Source: JAFNGF01 sp964567045
GTDB taxonomy: Bacteria > Planctomycetota > Phycisphaerae > Sedimentisphaerales > Anaerobacaceae
DNA: 10,314 nt
Direction of reading: 5' to 3'
Assembly (NCBI GenBank): GCA_964567045.1
Contig: CAZMLE010000111.1
Span: 1-10,314 of the forward strand
Under the pieces are notes generated by a model. That model was not told the origin of the DNA. It made no database searches and saw nothing but the letters and a program-made list of their open reading frames with translations. Made by a program: the position numbers and the translations under genes. Shown one piece after another: positions 1-6,598 of the stretch. Position 1 is the first letter of the stretch. Every line of letters starts with the position of its first letter.

Positions 1-97
1 TACCATTGATCTGACCCAGAAAACAGCTCTCGCCGATGAGAAAAAGGCTGAAAAAATTTTCCCCTCTCACCCAACTGCGGAACTTGGGGTAGCTGTT

Positions 98-113
98 CCC
101 CGATGTATCGGGG
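98..113. repeat. Perfect short palindromic hairpin
   Basis: CCCCGAT and ATCGGGG pair perfectly over 7 bp around a 2-base centre (GT). It lies in the spacer before the first clear gene and has no following T-tract, so it is not a classical terminator. Short CCCCGAT-type palindromes often occur as dispersed intergenic elements, but copy number cannot be judged from one window. Confidence 0.5.
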
Positions 114-216
114 TTCGAGCTCTTAAAGGAGAATGGGCCGCCGACGATCGATGCTAAAGTGGCCGCGTTTGGTACCGGCCGGATAGGAGAATGATCGTAA
201 GGTTTTAGATAGTGTC

Positions 217-279
217 GGCAATTTTCGCCTCCTCGGCCCCTCAGTTTCTTGCCAAGGGGCCTGCGGGTCGAAAATTGCC
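217..279. repeat. Nested 63-nt inverted repeat upstream of the SANT gene
   Basis: The outer arms GGCAATTTTCG (217-227) and CGAAAATTGCC (269-279) are perfectly complementary over 11 bp. An inner stem GGCCCC (235-240) and GGGGCC (256-261) closes a 15-base loop. The two stems are separated by 7 bases on each side, so the structure is symmetric. It ends 40 bases before the start codon at 320. It could be a structured leader, the terminator of an upstream gene without a clear U-run, or a REP-like palindrome. The pairing is directly visible; the role is not. Confidence 0.6.
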
Positions 280-307
280 ACACAAATAACTTGCACTATG
301 TATTCAT

Positions 308-312
308 AGGAG
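308..312 (+). promoter_or_regulatory. Ribosome binding site of the SANT gene
   Basis: AGGAG lies 7 bases before the ATG at 320. It fixes this start and favours the 64-residue frame over a longer overlapping reading frame. Confidence 0.7.
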
Positions 313-319
313 TCATTAA

Positions 320-514
320 ATGGCAAAAAGGAAACTCGTCAGGGGTCGCTGGTCAAGCGATGAGATCAAGTTGCTTAAGAAATCGTTCCCGAATGCAAGC
401 ACCAGAGAAGTTGCCGGCCAACTTGGACGGTCTGCCAAGTCAGTAGAGCAGAAGGCATCTAAGATAGGCCTAAAGAAATCCAAGAAGCATCTCAAATCCA
501 TTGGCCGAGCCTAA
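320..514 (+). CDS. Small SANT/Myb-like helix-turn-helix protein
   Basis: A 64-residue basic protein. Residues about 9-52 fit a SANT/Myb-like DNA-binding domain: RWSSDEIKLLKKSFP is the first helix with its conserved Trp, followed by STREVAGQLGRSAKSVEQKA, which looks like helix-turn-recognition helix, and then GLKKSKK. The tail is Lys-rich. Similar short stand-alone domains occur in phages and in environmental bacteria, where they are presumed to bind DNA, and related modules are found in homing endonucleases and phage proteins. The start has a good Shine-Dalgarno. It stands alone with a long structured leader and hairpins just after the stop, so it is probably a monocistronic regulator or DNA-packing protein. 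Family assignment is fairly secure; the specific target is unknown. Confidence 0.75.
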   Translation: MAKRKLVRGRWSSDEIKLLKKSFPNASTREVAGQLGRSAKSVEQKASKIGLKKSKKHLKSIGRA

Positions 515-561
515 CGACTTGCCAACGGTCGTTCCCTGTCAGGGTGATGGCAACAAGGGAA
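513..561 (+). terminator. Hairpin cluster after the SANT gene
   Basis: AACGAC (513-518) pairs with GTCGTT (528-533), overlapping the stop codon. CCCTG/CAGGG (534-544) forms an adjacent near-perfect palindrome, and TTCCCT (532-537) can alternatively pair with AGGGAA (556-561). No T-run follows, so intrinsic termination is uncertain. Confidence 0.3.
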
Positions 562-647
562 TGAGTTCATCAGCCGTGCCTTGCGTCGCTTTCCCTGCTG
601 AATGCCCGATTTTGTCCACAATAAGCAGTAATGCAAAAAGAAGACGT

Positions 648-740
648 TAAGGAGGGTTCTGCGGTTTCTTTTTGGCTGTGGGTTTCTTTACCTTCGCGAG
701 GCTTGGGCGTGGCGGTGATGAGGGTCTGTGTGGGGTTATC
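648..740 (-). pseudogene. Possible Lys/Pro-rich C-terminal tail of a lost gene
   Basis: On the minus strand one frame reads PSLAKVKKPTAKKKPQNPP and ends at a TAA whose complement is 648-650. Such Lys/Ala/Pro-rich tails are typical of basic nucleic-acid-binding proteins. The frame is closed by a stop around 740, next to the point where the plus-strand esterase remnant begins. It may be the end of a gene whose body was deleted. There is no start codon or domain, so this is a weak call from composition alone. Confidence 0.25.
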
Positions 741-743
741 TTC

Positions 744-1353
744 TATGTCATGAAGGATCCCGCAAAGGCCCCCTCTACAAGCACCTTAAAGACGACAAAG
801 GCCAGTGGACGGTGCGCGATGATGTCTGGGTCTGGTACAAGCCTGAGAACGGCCCCGTGAAATCCGGCCCACTCACCCTAGGCTTCACCGTCTACGGCGG
901 CAAGCACCACTTCGGCCCGGAGCTGCAATTTGGCCACGTCATCGGCCACCACTTCACCGAGCAGGTCCTGCTCATCAAAACCGCCTGGGGCGGCAAGAGC
1001 CTTTACCAGGACTTCCGGCCACCAAGTTCCGGCGGCGAGGTTGGCCCTTACTATACCAAGATGGTCGAGGAAATTCGCGAGGCCCTTGAGAACCTCCAGA
1101 AATACTTTCCAAACTATGATGGCAGCGGATATGAACTGGCCGGCTTTGTCTGGTACAACCTCTGGAACGACGGATGCGACCCGAAAAATGCCGTGCCAGA
1201 ATATGAGAAGAACCTGGTGAACCTGATCAAGGATGTGCGCAAGGACCTAAAGGTGCCCAACCTGCCGGTAGTAATCGGAGTGCTGACCGGCCCTTGGGTG
1301 AAAGCAGAGGGTCAGTGGGCGGCCATCAGGAAAGTACAGGCAGACGCGGCGAA
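744..1353 (+). pseudogene. Sialate O-acetylesterase-like (SASA domain) remnant
   Basis: This resembles the central part of the SASA/carbohydrate esterase proteins common in Planctomycetota, which remove acetyl groups from sugars and are usually exported. Visible family blocks are RDDVWVWY, GPELQFGHVIG, LLIKTAWGGKSL, DFRPPS, YELAGFVWYNLWNDG and NLIKDVRKDLKVPNLPVVIG. The N-terminus with the nucleophile motif GQSN and the signal peptide is absent. The first block (KDPAKAP, 753-773) is one frame away from the rest (LYKHLKDD), consistent with loss of one C in the run at 769-773. The usual His-containing WHQG block reads WYNL. After about 1353 family similarity stops, although the frame stays open. 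With no catalytic Ser and both ends missing, it is very unlikely to make an active esterase. Confidence 0.7.
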
Positions 1354-1402
1354 GACTTGGTTGCTGGCTTCACGAGGGCGCTTCGTCTCGCTCGCTTTCC
1401 GG

Positions 1403-1723
1403 ATGAAGTCCGGCGCCGTAAGGACCATGCTGTGCCGGACGGGCGTGACTAAGGGCGTCAAGCGCGTTGGACTCAAGTTTGATCCTTCGGACCGGGACCT
1501 TCTGGGCGTCTATGATATGCTGTATCGCGGGTTTAGGTTCATTAACCTTCGTAAGGTAATGGTGTTATGGACGAAAAAACAGAGGTTGTGCGTCCAGGGC
1601 GAAGAGTGGGACCAATTGAAAAAAACGACCGCCGCCCTGTTGCGAAAGAGGTCGTGGCGGCCCGAGGATACGAATGCCCCCACTGTGCGGCGCAAATCCT
1701 TATCCCTGCCGGTTACGTCTTGA
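1403..1723 (+). CDS. Possible small protein following the esterase remnant
   Basis: From the ATG at 1403 the frame that carried the esterase stays open and gives a plausible small soluble protein containing GVKRVGLKFDPSDRDLLGVY and GFRFINLRKVMVL. This part looks protein-like, unlike the region just upstream. The ATG has no good Shine-Dalgarno, and a GTG at 1438 is an alternative start. The last 50 or so codons overlap the zinc-ribbon gene at 1567 in another frame and look like out-of-frame translation (Arg- and Lys-rich). The true gene may therefore end near 1560 after a frameshift, or be another fragment. Function unknown. Confidence 0.35.
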   Translation: MKSGAVRTMLCRTGVTKGVKRVGLKFDPSDRDLLGVYDMLYRGFRFINLRKVMVLWTKKQRLCVQGEEWDQLKKTTAALLRKRSWRPEDTNAPTVRRKSLSLPVTS

Positions 1724-1845
1724 TTCCCGGTTCCGCTCGGTGCCCGATCTGCGGGGCACTCTCCAGGGTAACCGCAAACTTGGCGTCGCGCGCCAACCGG
1801 TCTCGAGAGTTGTTCGAACTGGCGGAAATCTTATTGCACCGTTAG
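1567..1845 (+). CDS. Small zinc-ribbon protein
   Basis: A 92-residue protein with two CxxC knuckles, CPHC (near residue 37) and CPIC (near residue 61), spaced as in a zinc ribbon. It has a charged, probably flexible N-terminus (residues 1-30) and a helical, Arg/Leu/Glu-rich C-terminus (RSRELFELAEILLH). Such proteins usually bind one zinc ion and contact nucleic acid or a partner protein, but no specific family was recognised. A weak purine-rich AAGG lies about 11 bases before the ATG. It is the first clear member of a same-direction run of small genes reaching 2589, which resembles phage or integrative-element cassettes. Existence is fairly secure, function unknown. Confidence 0.6.
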   Translation: MDEKTEVVRPGRRVGPIEKNDRRPVAKEVVAARGYECPHCAAQILIPAGYVLIPGSARCPICGALSRVTANLASRANRSRELFELAEILLHR

Positions 1846-1855
1846 GAAAGGAAAG
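1844..1855 (+). promoter_or_regulatory. Strong purine-rich ribosome binding site
   Basis: AGGAAAGGAAAG overlaps the end of the zinc-ribbon gene and precedes GTG 1867 and ATG 1873. It supports a downstream gene translated right after the zinc-ribbon gene. A GTG at 1863 in a different frame is also within range, but its product looks less protein-like. Confidence 0.5.
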
Positions 1856-1866
1856 AAATAACGTGG

Positions 1867-2064
1867 GTGGTAATGTGTTCGGTGTTCTGCAGTATGTGGG
1901 GGTCGCTCCTGCTGGCTTACCTGTGCTCTCGCAAGACGTGCCGGGACCTGATTATCCGCGAAGCCCCGGACACCTGTTCTCGGTGCCGAGAATTCGTGCG
2001 TAATTCAACTGGCCTTGGTCCCTGGGGTTGGTGCGGCCGCTTGGTGCACACTTTTCGCCGATAA
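1867..2064 (+). CDS. Cys-rich small protein, probably the 5' part of a frameshifted gene
   Basis: The frame starts at GTG 1867 (ATG 1873 is also possible) behind a purine-rich ribosome site. It is Cys-rich, with a block TCRDLIIREAPDTCSRCREF and then WGWCGRLVHTF. The last two Arg codons and the stop follow a run of four T (2054-2058). Moving one base there continues sensibly into ADKGDGQPTTYPAPGPCVNG and on to the next Cys-rich block at 2144. Cys spacing and amino acid use across that join look continuous. This may therefore be one protein of about 155 residues, split by a one-base frameshift or a sequencing error. No known family was recognised; zinc binding is an inference from the CxxC pairs. 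Confidence 0.4.
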   Translation: MVMCSVFCSMWGSLLLAYLCSRKTCRDLIIREAPDTCSRCREFVRNSTGLGPWGWCGRLVHTFRR

Positions 2065-2143
2065 GGGCGATGGCCAGCCAACGACGTATCCCGCGCCAGG
2101 TCCTTGCGTGAACGGATGTCCCCCCGGCCCGCGGGGTGAACGC

Positions 2144-2338
2144 ATGGCCTTCGAGGTATGTGCGACCTGCGAATGGTACAACGCGGGGCAGTGGGACCCG
2201 CAGTATGCTCTCGAAAGGTGGTGTTCCAAGCAAAAAAGGAACGTGAAGCATGACGGAGTTTGCGAAGACTTTACGATGGCGTCCAGGATCCAGGGCCACT
2301 TGCCGCCTTTGGCGCTGGACGAGAGGCAAGCAAAATGA
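2144..2338 (+). CDS. Cys-rich small protein with CxxC-WY...CEDF pattern
   Basis: From ATG 2144 this gives 64 residues with CATCEWY, then WCSKQKRNV and GVCEDF, a compact four-Cys pattern likely to bind one zinc. GGGGTGA just upstream is an acceptable Shine-Dalgarno. The same frame is open back to about 2015, so this may be only the C-terminal half of the frameshifted gene beginning at 1867. Its stop codon overlaps the next start (ATGA at 2335-2338), which indicates translational coupling with the downstream gene. Short proteins of this look are seen in phage and environmental genomes without assigned roles. Confidence 0.55.
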   Translation: MAFEVCATCEWYNAGQWDPQYALERWCSKQKRNVKHDGVCEDFTMASRIQGHLPPLALDERQAK

Positions 2339-2589
2339 GCGAAACGGCGGTCGCAAAACCGATAGAGGGTCCGCGACGGTCTCGAGATAGCGAAGATGTG
2401 GCCGATGGGTGTACCAAATTGGTATCGAAAAAAACGCAAAAAGAACAAAAAGAAAGCACGGTTAAGTGGCCCGGGTTACCGACTGGTCTCGCAAGGCCCG
2501 GGGATGAGCGGGTTGAGCGATCTCTATTAGCCCCGCTGGGACCCGAAGATGAGAGGATCGATCTACTGGACTGCTGCACGCCAGATTAG
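2335..2589 (+). CDS. Small disordered charged protein, coupled to upstream gene
   Basis: 84 residues from the ATG that overlaps the previous stop by four bases (ATGA). GAGAGG in the end of the upstream gene can act as ribosome site. The protein is highly charged and low in hydrophobic residues, with the Lys/Gln-rich stretch KKTQKEQKES followed by Pro/Gly-rich segments, and is predicted by eye to be mostly disordered. It ends in LLDCCTPD. No domain is recognised. The overlap and common strand argue for one transcript with the Cys-rich gene(s), so it may be a partner protein. Confidence 0.5.
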   Translation: MSETAVAKPIEGPRRSRDSEDVADGCTKLVSKKTQKEQKESTVKWPGLPTGLARPGDERVERSLLAPLGPEDERIDLLDCCTPD

Positions 2590-2896
2590 TTTCCAGATAG
2601 TGTTCATCTCATCTTCTCTAATCGGCCGGCAGGTCAGAGAGCTAACAACGGGTATGGCTGAACACAGTTGTGGATGGGCGATACCGAGGGGAAAGAATTG
2701 ACAATTGACAATTGTAAATTGCCCGGGATCTCGGCAAGGTCGACAATTCGCGCACCAGGATGGCGGTTATCCGATGGAAGGACGCGCCTATGGTAAGCGG
2801 AGACAGTGAATCGCTGCGTGCAGAATACCCAGCCGCCCGAAGCGGACCGTTGCTGGACTTGTCGTGGGGCTGGGAACCGCACTGGACTTACAGTGA
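2590..2896. other. Spacer between small-gene cluster and O-acetylation remnants
   Basis: No convincing gene. An open frame at 2760-2981 has no ribosome site and its end overlaps, in another frame, a region with real family similarity, so it is discounted. The stretch holds the AATTGAC heptad repeat at 2696-2721. Its right part (2762-2896) is open in short pieces in the same frame as the downstream remnant and may be decayed coding sequence. Confidence 0.4.
2696..2721. repeat. AATTGAC heptad tandem repeat
   Basis: AATTGAC, AATTGAC, AATTGTA, AATTG: nearly four heptads in a row. The array contains the 8-bp palindrome ACAATTGT and TTGACA-like -35 words. It is markedly AT-rich between GC-rich flanks, and such CAATTGTCAATTG-type arrays are often dispersed intergenic repeats. 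No -10 box at proper spacing was found. Confidence 0.55.
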
Positions 2897-3241
2897 TGTG
2901 ATATCTACCGCAAGAAAGCTGATCCGGATGCGGCAACTGGCAAAGACCCAAATGTGGCAACAATGGGTCGTATCGAGGTGACTGCGCGCCTCGTGGAGAT
3001 ACCTGATGGTGCGATCTTCAAGCGTGAGCTTTACGATTATGCCACTGTCTTAAAATATGAGGTGCTCAAGGTGCATCGGGGTCAGCTGGATACAGATACG
3101 ATTTACGTGGGGCACTACAACCCCTTCAAGCCGCGTAGCGAAGCGGCAGACAAGCCAGTTAAGGGCATAGGTGGAAACCTCAGAACCTTCAGGGTGGGGC
3201 AGATACACAGAATGGCACTGGAAGTACCTATCGACGACTAC
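2897..3241 (+). pseudogene. Remnant of conserved protein neighbouring AlgX-like genes
   Basis: The frame from 2897 reads IYRKKADPDAATGKDPNVAT, then GRIEVTARLVEIPDGAIFKR, YATVLKYEVLKVHRG, TIYVGHYNPFKPRSEAADKP and HRMALEVPIDDYF. I recognise this pattern as an uncharacterised protein often found close to AlgI/AlgX-like O-acetylation genes in Planctomycetota (from memory, not searched). An in-frame stop at 2894-2896 removes the N-terminus. After IDDYF the frame runs straight into AlgI-like sequence, so the C-terminus is also lost. No catalytic motif is known to me. Confidence 0.5.
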
Positions 3242-3507
3242 TTCATCATAGCAAACTGCAGTCGCAGGCATCGACAGTCTCTTATGATGTCAGTGTCGGT
3301 GATAGTGAATCTCGGGCTGCTGGGTTTCTTCAAGTATGCGGCCTTTCTCCAAAATAACCTGAATCATGTGCTCAGACTTCTCGGAGCTGGCACCGCATTG
3401 GCAAATGTCGTCGGCCAAGCGGCCGATTCCGTATTTGCTGCTGAAGCGCCCGGGACGCTGGATGCATGGTCCAGACATTCAGCTCGTTTCTGTATTTTCA
3501 GTTTTAG
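3236..3507 (+). pseudogene. algI-like: AlgI-like MBOAT O-acetyltransferase, internally deleted
   Basis: AlgI-type MBOAT proteins are multi-pass membrane enzymes of about 450-500 residues that move acetyl groups across the membrane to AlgJ/AlgX-type partners. Only two pieces remain. 3245-3395 reads CSRRHRQSLMMSVSVIVNLG and LLGFFKYAAFLQNNLNHVLR, the family's early transmembrane block. In another frame, 3478-3507 reads TFSSFLYFQF and stops, which is the characteristic AlgI C-terminal tail. The catalytic His region and about 400 residues between are missing. The tail stop is followed by a ribosome site and the start of the AlgX-like gene, so the original gene junction survived while the interior was lost. 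Not functional. Confidence 0.6.
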
Positions 3508-3512
3508 GGGAG
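3507..3512 (+). promoter_or_regulatory. Ribosome binding site of the AlgX/AlgJ-like gene
   Basis: GGGGAG lies 5 bases before ATG 3518 and directly after the algI-like stop. This identifies 3518 as the original start even though the upstream frame is open and continuous with it. Confidence 0.6.
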
Positions 3513-3517
3513 TCAGC

Positions 3518-4430
3518 ATGTTTGGCAACCGACGCAAACAGCTCTTTCTTCCGGTGGCTTTTGCTACGGCGATCTGCAGCGCCAGCCTCAGTCAGGCCAT
3601 TATAGAGTTGCTCGCCGGACAAAGACCGCAAGTGACCGAAATGCTTACGCAGATACCTACCAAGAGCAACCTCAGGGCATTTGAGAGAGAGCTTCAGGAC
3701 AACTGTTGGCTGGCCAAACAACTACGGCCGTGGATGCAATACGCCCAATTCATAGTGTTGAGGGAACTGGGAGACAAGGCAGTCGTGGGCGGAACCCGCT
3801 GGCTTTTCTATAAACCCGCCGTCCAATATCTAATCGAGCCCTGGTCGCCCAAGCAAGACCCAGACCAAGGGGACATCTTCTCGGCGATAATCTCGTTCCG
3901 CGACCAACTTGCCGGGCGCGGCATAAAACTGCTGCTGGTGCCCACGCCCAACAAGGCAAGTGTGTATCCTGATATGCTCACAAGGCAAGCAAGGTGGACT
4001 GAAAACCCCATTGATTCCAAAACCAGTGACGACAAAACGGCATGGGGACATCCTCAGGATGATTCAGGTACCACAAATCGAAAGGCAATTCGAACCGGAG
4101 CAGATCGATTGCACGCGGGTAGTCAATACCGGCACCAATCTGCTTTACCAGGACGATCCTGGCTCTGAAGTTCTGGTGCTCGGGGACAGCTTCCTTCGCA
4201 TCTACAGTCAGGACGAACCTGGTGCCGCAGGTTTTGTCGCGCATCTGGCGCGGGAACTCGGATTTCCCCTGTCCTCGATCGTGAATGACGGAGGGGCATC
4301 GACTTTGGTAAGGCAGCAGCTCAGTCGCAACCCAACATTGCTGGCCAATAAGAAAGTCATAGTCTGGGAGTTCGTGGAACGCGATATCCGTTTCGGGGCC
4401 GAAGGCTGGCAGATAGTCCCGTTGCGTTGA
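3518..4430 (+). pseudogene. AlgX/AlgJ-like SGNH O-acetyltransferase, internally deleted and frameshifted
   Basis: The N-terminus (RRKQLFLPVAFATAICSASL) is a signal anchor. It is followed by family blocks VVGGTRWLFYKPAVQYL, ISFRDQLAGRGIKLLLVPTP and NKASVYPDMLTRQAR. The C-terminal half is in another frame: RHGDILRMIQVPQI, VLVLGDSFLRIY (SGNH Ser motif), SIVNDGGASTLVRQQL and IVWEFVERDIRF. The switch lies near 3995-4015. Between the halves the segment that normally carries the Asp-x-His catalytic pair is absent, a loss of roughly 100 residues by comparison with the family as I remember it. The enzyme would have transferred acetyl to an exported polysaccharide in partnership with AlgI. In this state it is inactive. 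Confidence 0.7.
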
Positions 4431-4586
4431 CATGCCAATTCCGACAAGTGCTTTACTGAAGGCGGCGCACGCCTGGTGTGGGGATATGAGCGAAGTCAGA
4501 CCTACAGATTCTCTGTCCGAGGTTCCCTCGGCAGGGTTCTGGTAATCAGGTAGAGTCGAGATGTGGCGCGGTGGTTTAGGATGAGC

Positions 4587-6524
4587 TTAAGGACTATATC
4601 TGGCAGTATAGCTCCGTGTTTGCCCACTCTCCCTCCACCGAGCTGCAATGCTGTGTCCTGGGATTTCAAGTCCATTATATTGCCGCGTTTCCGTAGAAAA
4701 GTTCGCCGCTATCTCAATCTTGTCCGCGAAGGTGGCGCACTGCAGCAGCCGGTCAGAACTCAGCCAATGAAAATCCGTCATCTGTGAGAAACCCACCTCT
4801 CGATGTAAGGGCGAAAAGAAGGCGTAGTGTTTCTTCATCGCCTCACGATGCTTCTCAAATTCGTCGAGATTCATGTGGTACATCGGCGGAACCATGTACA
4901 GCAGCTCCGTTAAGGCAACGGTGTCGACCACATTATCGAATTTGAGACTGCCATTTTGCCAGTGATGAGTAGTGACAACAGAATCGTGGAAGACTATTTC
5001 ATAAAGTGGCAGACGAAACCGCGGGTCATAATAGAAATACTGGTACTCTTCTTTCATGGGAACCTGTTGCACGAATATCCTGGGTCCCTCGGGTGGATAG
5101 TACCCTCCTAAATAATACTTCGAATCTCTATCCTTCAGATCCGGATCGCCCCATCCGAACAGCGGTCCAAATATGCCCTCGGCTACATGGAGTACGCCCG
5201 CGGCATACGAATTACCACCTTCCGAACCTATGACCACTCGAAAGGTTTCGCTGATCCACGCCAATCTGTGAACTCGTTCTTTCACGTCATCTGCCTGGCC
5301 CGTCGGATGTAAGGGCGAATAGTCGTCATAGACCTCTCCCGTGGCGTCACAGTCAACAAAATAGTAGCTGTAAGGTACCCGATTCATGTTTTCTGAGACG
5401 CGTTTCTCAACATACGGTCTGGCGGCTATGGGGCTGAGTTTGCAACCGACTTTCTTAAAACCCCACCATTTTGTTCCGTCTTTGCGGACAATCGGTCCTT
5501 TTTCAAAAAGCTCTTTGTCAAATTGCGCGGTAGGCCAAGTTTGGTCTGTACCACGTATGGCAGGATCATGGACGCTATGGTAGGAATCGTAGGTGCCGAA
5601 GAGGTAACCCATTGCGTCCGCTTGTTTAGCCACATCAGGACGCTTCTCTACAGCCTCCCAGCCAGAAACACAGAACCGCATCTTGTCGAGACCGTTGTCT
5701 CTGAACCGGTCCAGCATCTTTATCGAGACACCATCGCCCCACAAATAAACGTGTGCAGCCCCCAGTAATCTTGCCACTTTGGGGACTCTCTTGATTTTCT
5801 CTTGCATGCTGACAAAAGCCTTCTGCTCATGCAAAAAGTGGCGAAACTGTTTTGCGGGTTCGACAGGCGAATCAATGTCACCCAAATGAATGCGGAAGCC
5901 GTACTCCTTCTTCGTTAGAAATCTTGTGAATTCATGGGTGAATCGGGCCCCCAGGCTGTCGCCTTCCAGTTCAAATTGGATCGTATTATTATACGGGTTG
6001 ATAACGATATATGTCAGTGAGAAGCCACCACAATCAAGACCCCAAAATGGCATACTGAGGCTTTCCAGTGTGTTCAATTCTCCGAACCCAACCATATACT
6101 TCACCCAGCGGGAATCATCCAGCGGCACATACACCCCCTCCGCACGCGGCCAGATGAGTGCTTTGATTCCCTTCGAGAATCTCAAGACAGGCCAGATGAA
6201 ACTACCGGCTCCCTCTGAGGAAATGGCGACCGAAAAATCGCGCTCATGCAACCCAACCACAATTCTGATCGTCTCATCTTTCAGATTCCATTCGGCAAGA
6301 TTGTCATTTCGTACGAGATTGCTGACCACACCCAAGCCAGGTTGGCCCTGCGACAGCACGACCTCGGACTTGGGTCCAGTAAAAGCCGTCATCTTCAGTG
6401 TGTCCGGCTGAACCTTGATCATCCAGTGCTTATTGGTAAGACTGATCTCTTCGGAAGAAACAGCATAGACATGACAGGTAATGACAAAGAGGTTAGTCAG
6501 AGTGGATAGTACCCATTTCCGCAT
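4587..6524 (-). CDS. Secreted glycoside hydrolase related to GH101/GH129
   Basis: 645 residues from the ATG at 6524, which has GGAGG about 9 bases upstream; the ATG at 6563 gives 13 extra residues ahead of the signal peptide and is less likely. MRKWVLSTLTNLFVITCHVYA is a signal peptide, so the enzyme is exported. Residues about 25-230 look like a beta-sandwich, and about 250-560 like a (beta/alpha)8 barrel. YYFVDCDATGEVYDDYSP (Asp391 or Asp393) and VIGSEGGN (Glu435) resemble the nucleophile and acid/base regions of endo- and exo-alpha-N-acetylgalactosaminidases. Known members release GalNAc-linked sugars from mucin-type glycans. The exact substrate is open, since many environmental relatives are uncharacterised. 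It stands alone, converging on the acetylation remnants, and appears complete, unlike its neighbours. Confidence 0.7.
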   Translation of the reverse strand: MRKWVLSTLTNLFVITCHVYAVSSEEISLTNKHWMIKVQPDTLKMTAFTGPKSEVVLSQGQPGLGVVSNLVRNDNLAEWNLKDETIRIVVGLHERDFSVAISSEGAGSFIWPVLRFSKGIKALIWPRAEGVYVPLDDSRWVKYMVGFGELNTLESLSMPFWGLDCGGFSLTYIVINPYNNTIQFELEGDSLGARFTHEFTRFLTKKEYGFRIHLGDIDSPVEPAKQFRHFLHEQKAFVSMQEKIKRVPKVARLLGAAHVYLWGDGVSIKMLDRFRDNGLDKMRFCVSGWEAVEKRPDVAKQADAMGYLFGTYDSYHSVHDPAIRGTDQTWPTAQFDKELFEKGPIVRKDGTKWWGFKKVGCKLSPIAARPYVEKRVSENMNRVPYSYYFVDCDATGEVYDDYSPLHPTGQADDVKERVHRLAWISETFRVVIGSEGGNSYAAGVLHVAEGIFGPLFGWGDPDLKDRDSKYYLGGYYPPEGPRIFVQQVPMKEEYQYFYYDPRFRLPLYEIVFHDSVVTTHHWQNGSLKFDNVVDTVALTELLYMVPPMYHMNLDEFEKHREAMKKHYAFFSPLHREVGFSQMTDFHWLSSDRLLQCATFADKIEIAANFSTETRQYNGLEIPGHSIAARWRESGQTRSYTARYSP

Positions 6525-6528
6525 TATG

Positions 6529-6533
6529 GTGTT
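6529..6533 (-). promoter_or_regulatory. Ribosome binding site deciding the glycosidase start
   Basis: On the minus strand GGAGG precedes AACACCATA and the ATG at 6524. It places initiation at the internal Met whose product begins with a clean signal peptide. Confidence 0.6.
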
Positions 6534-6598
6534 CCTCCACATCATACGTTTCTTGTCTGACATTTCTGCATAAGGATCGAACGACCGCTTCGAGCAGT

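Noticed and set aside
98..125. Possible tRNA T-arm from the GGTTCGAGC motif
   Set aside because: The motif belongs to the CCCCGAT hairpin and no acceptor, D or anticodon stem fits around it.
2..157. Open frame running in from the left edge to a TAA at 155
   Set aside because: It has no recognisable domain and includes the CCCCGAT palindrome; it could be a real gene end but cannot be told from chance at 51 codons.
275..303. TTGCCA with TATGTA 16 bases downstream as a promoter of the SANT gene
   Set aside because: The -10 match is poor and transcription would begin at the ribosome site, leaving almost no leader.
1952..2579. Long minus-strand frames opposite the small Cys-rich genes
   Set aside because: They mirror the GC-rich plus-strand genes, have Arg/Pro/Ser-rich products and no ribosome sites.
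2760..2981. Possible 73-residue gene
   Set aside because: No ribosome site or domain, and its end overlaps, in another frame, sequence with clear family similarity starting at 2897.
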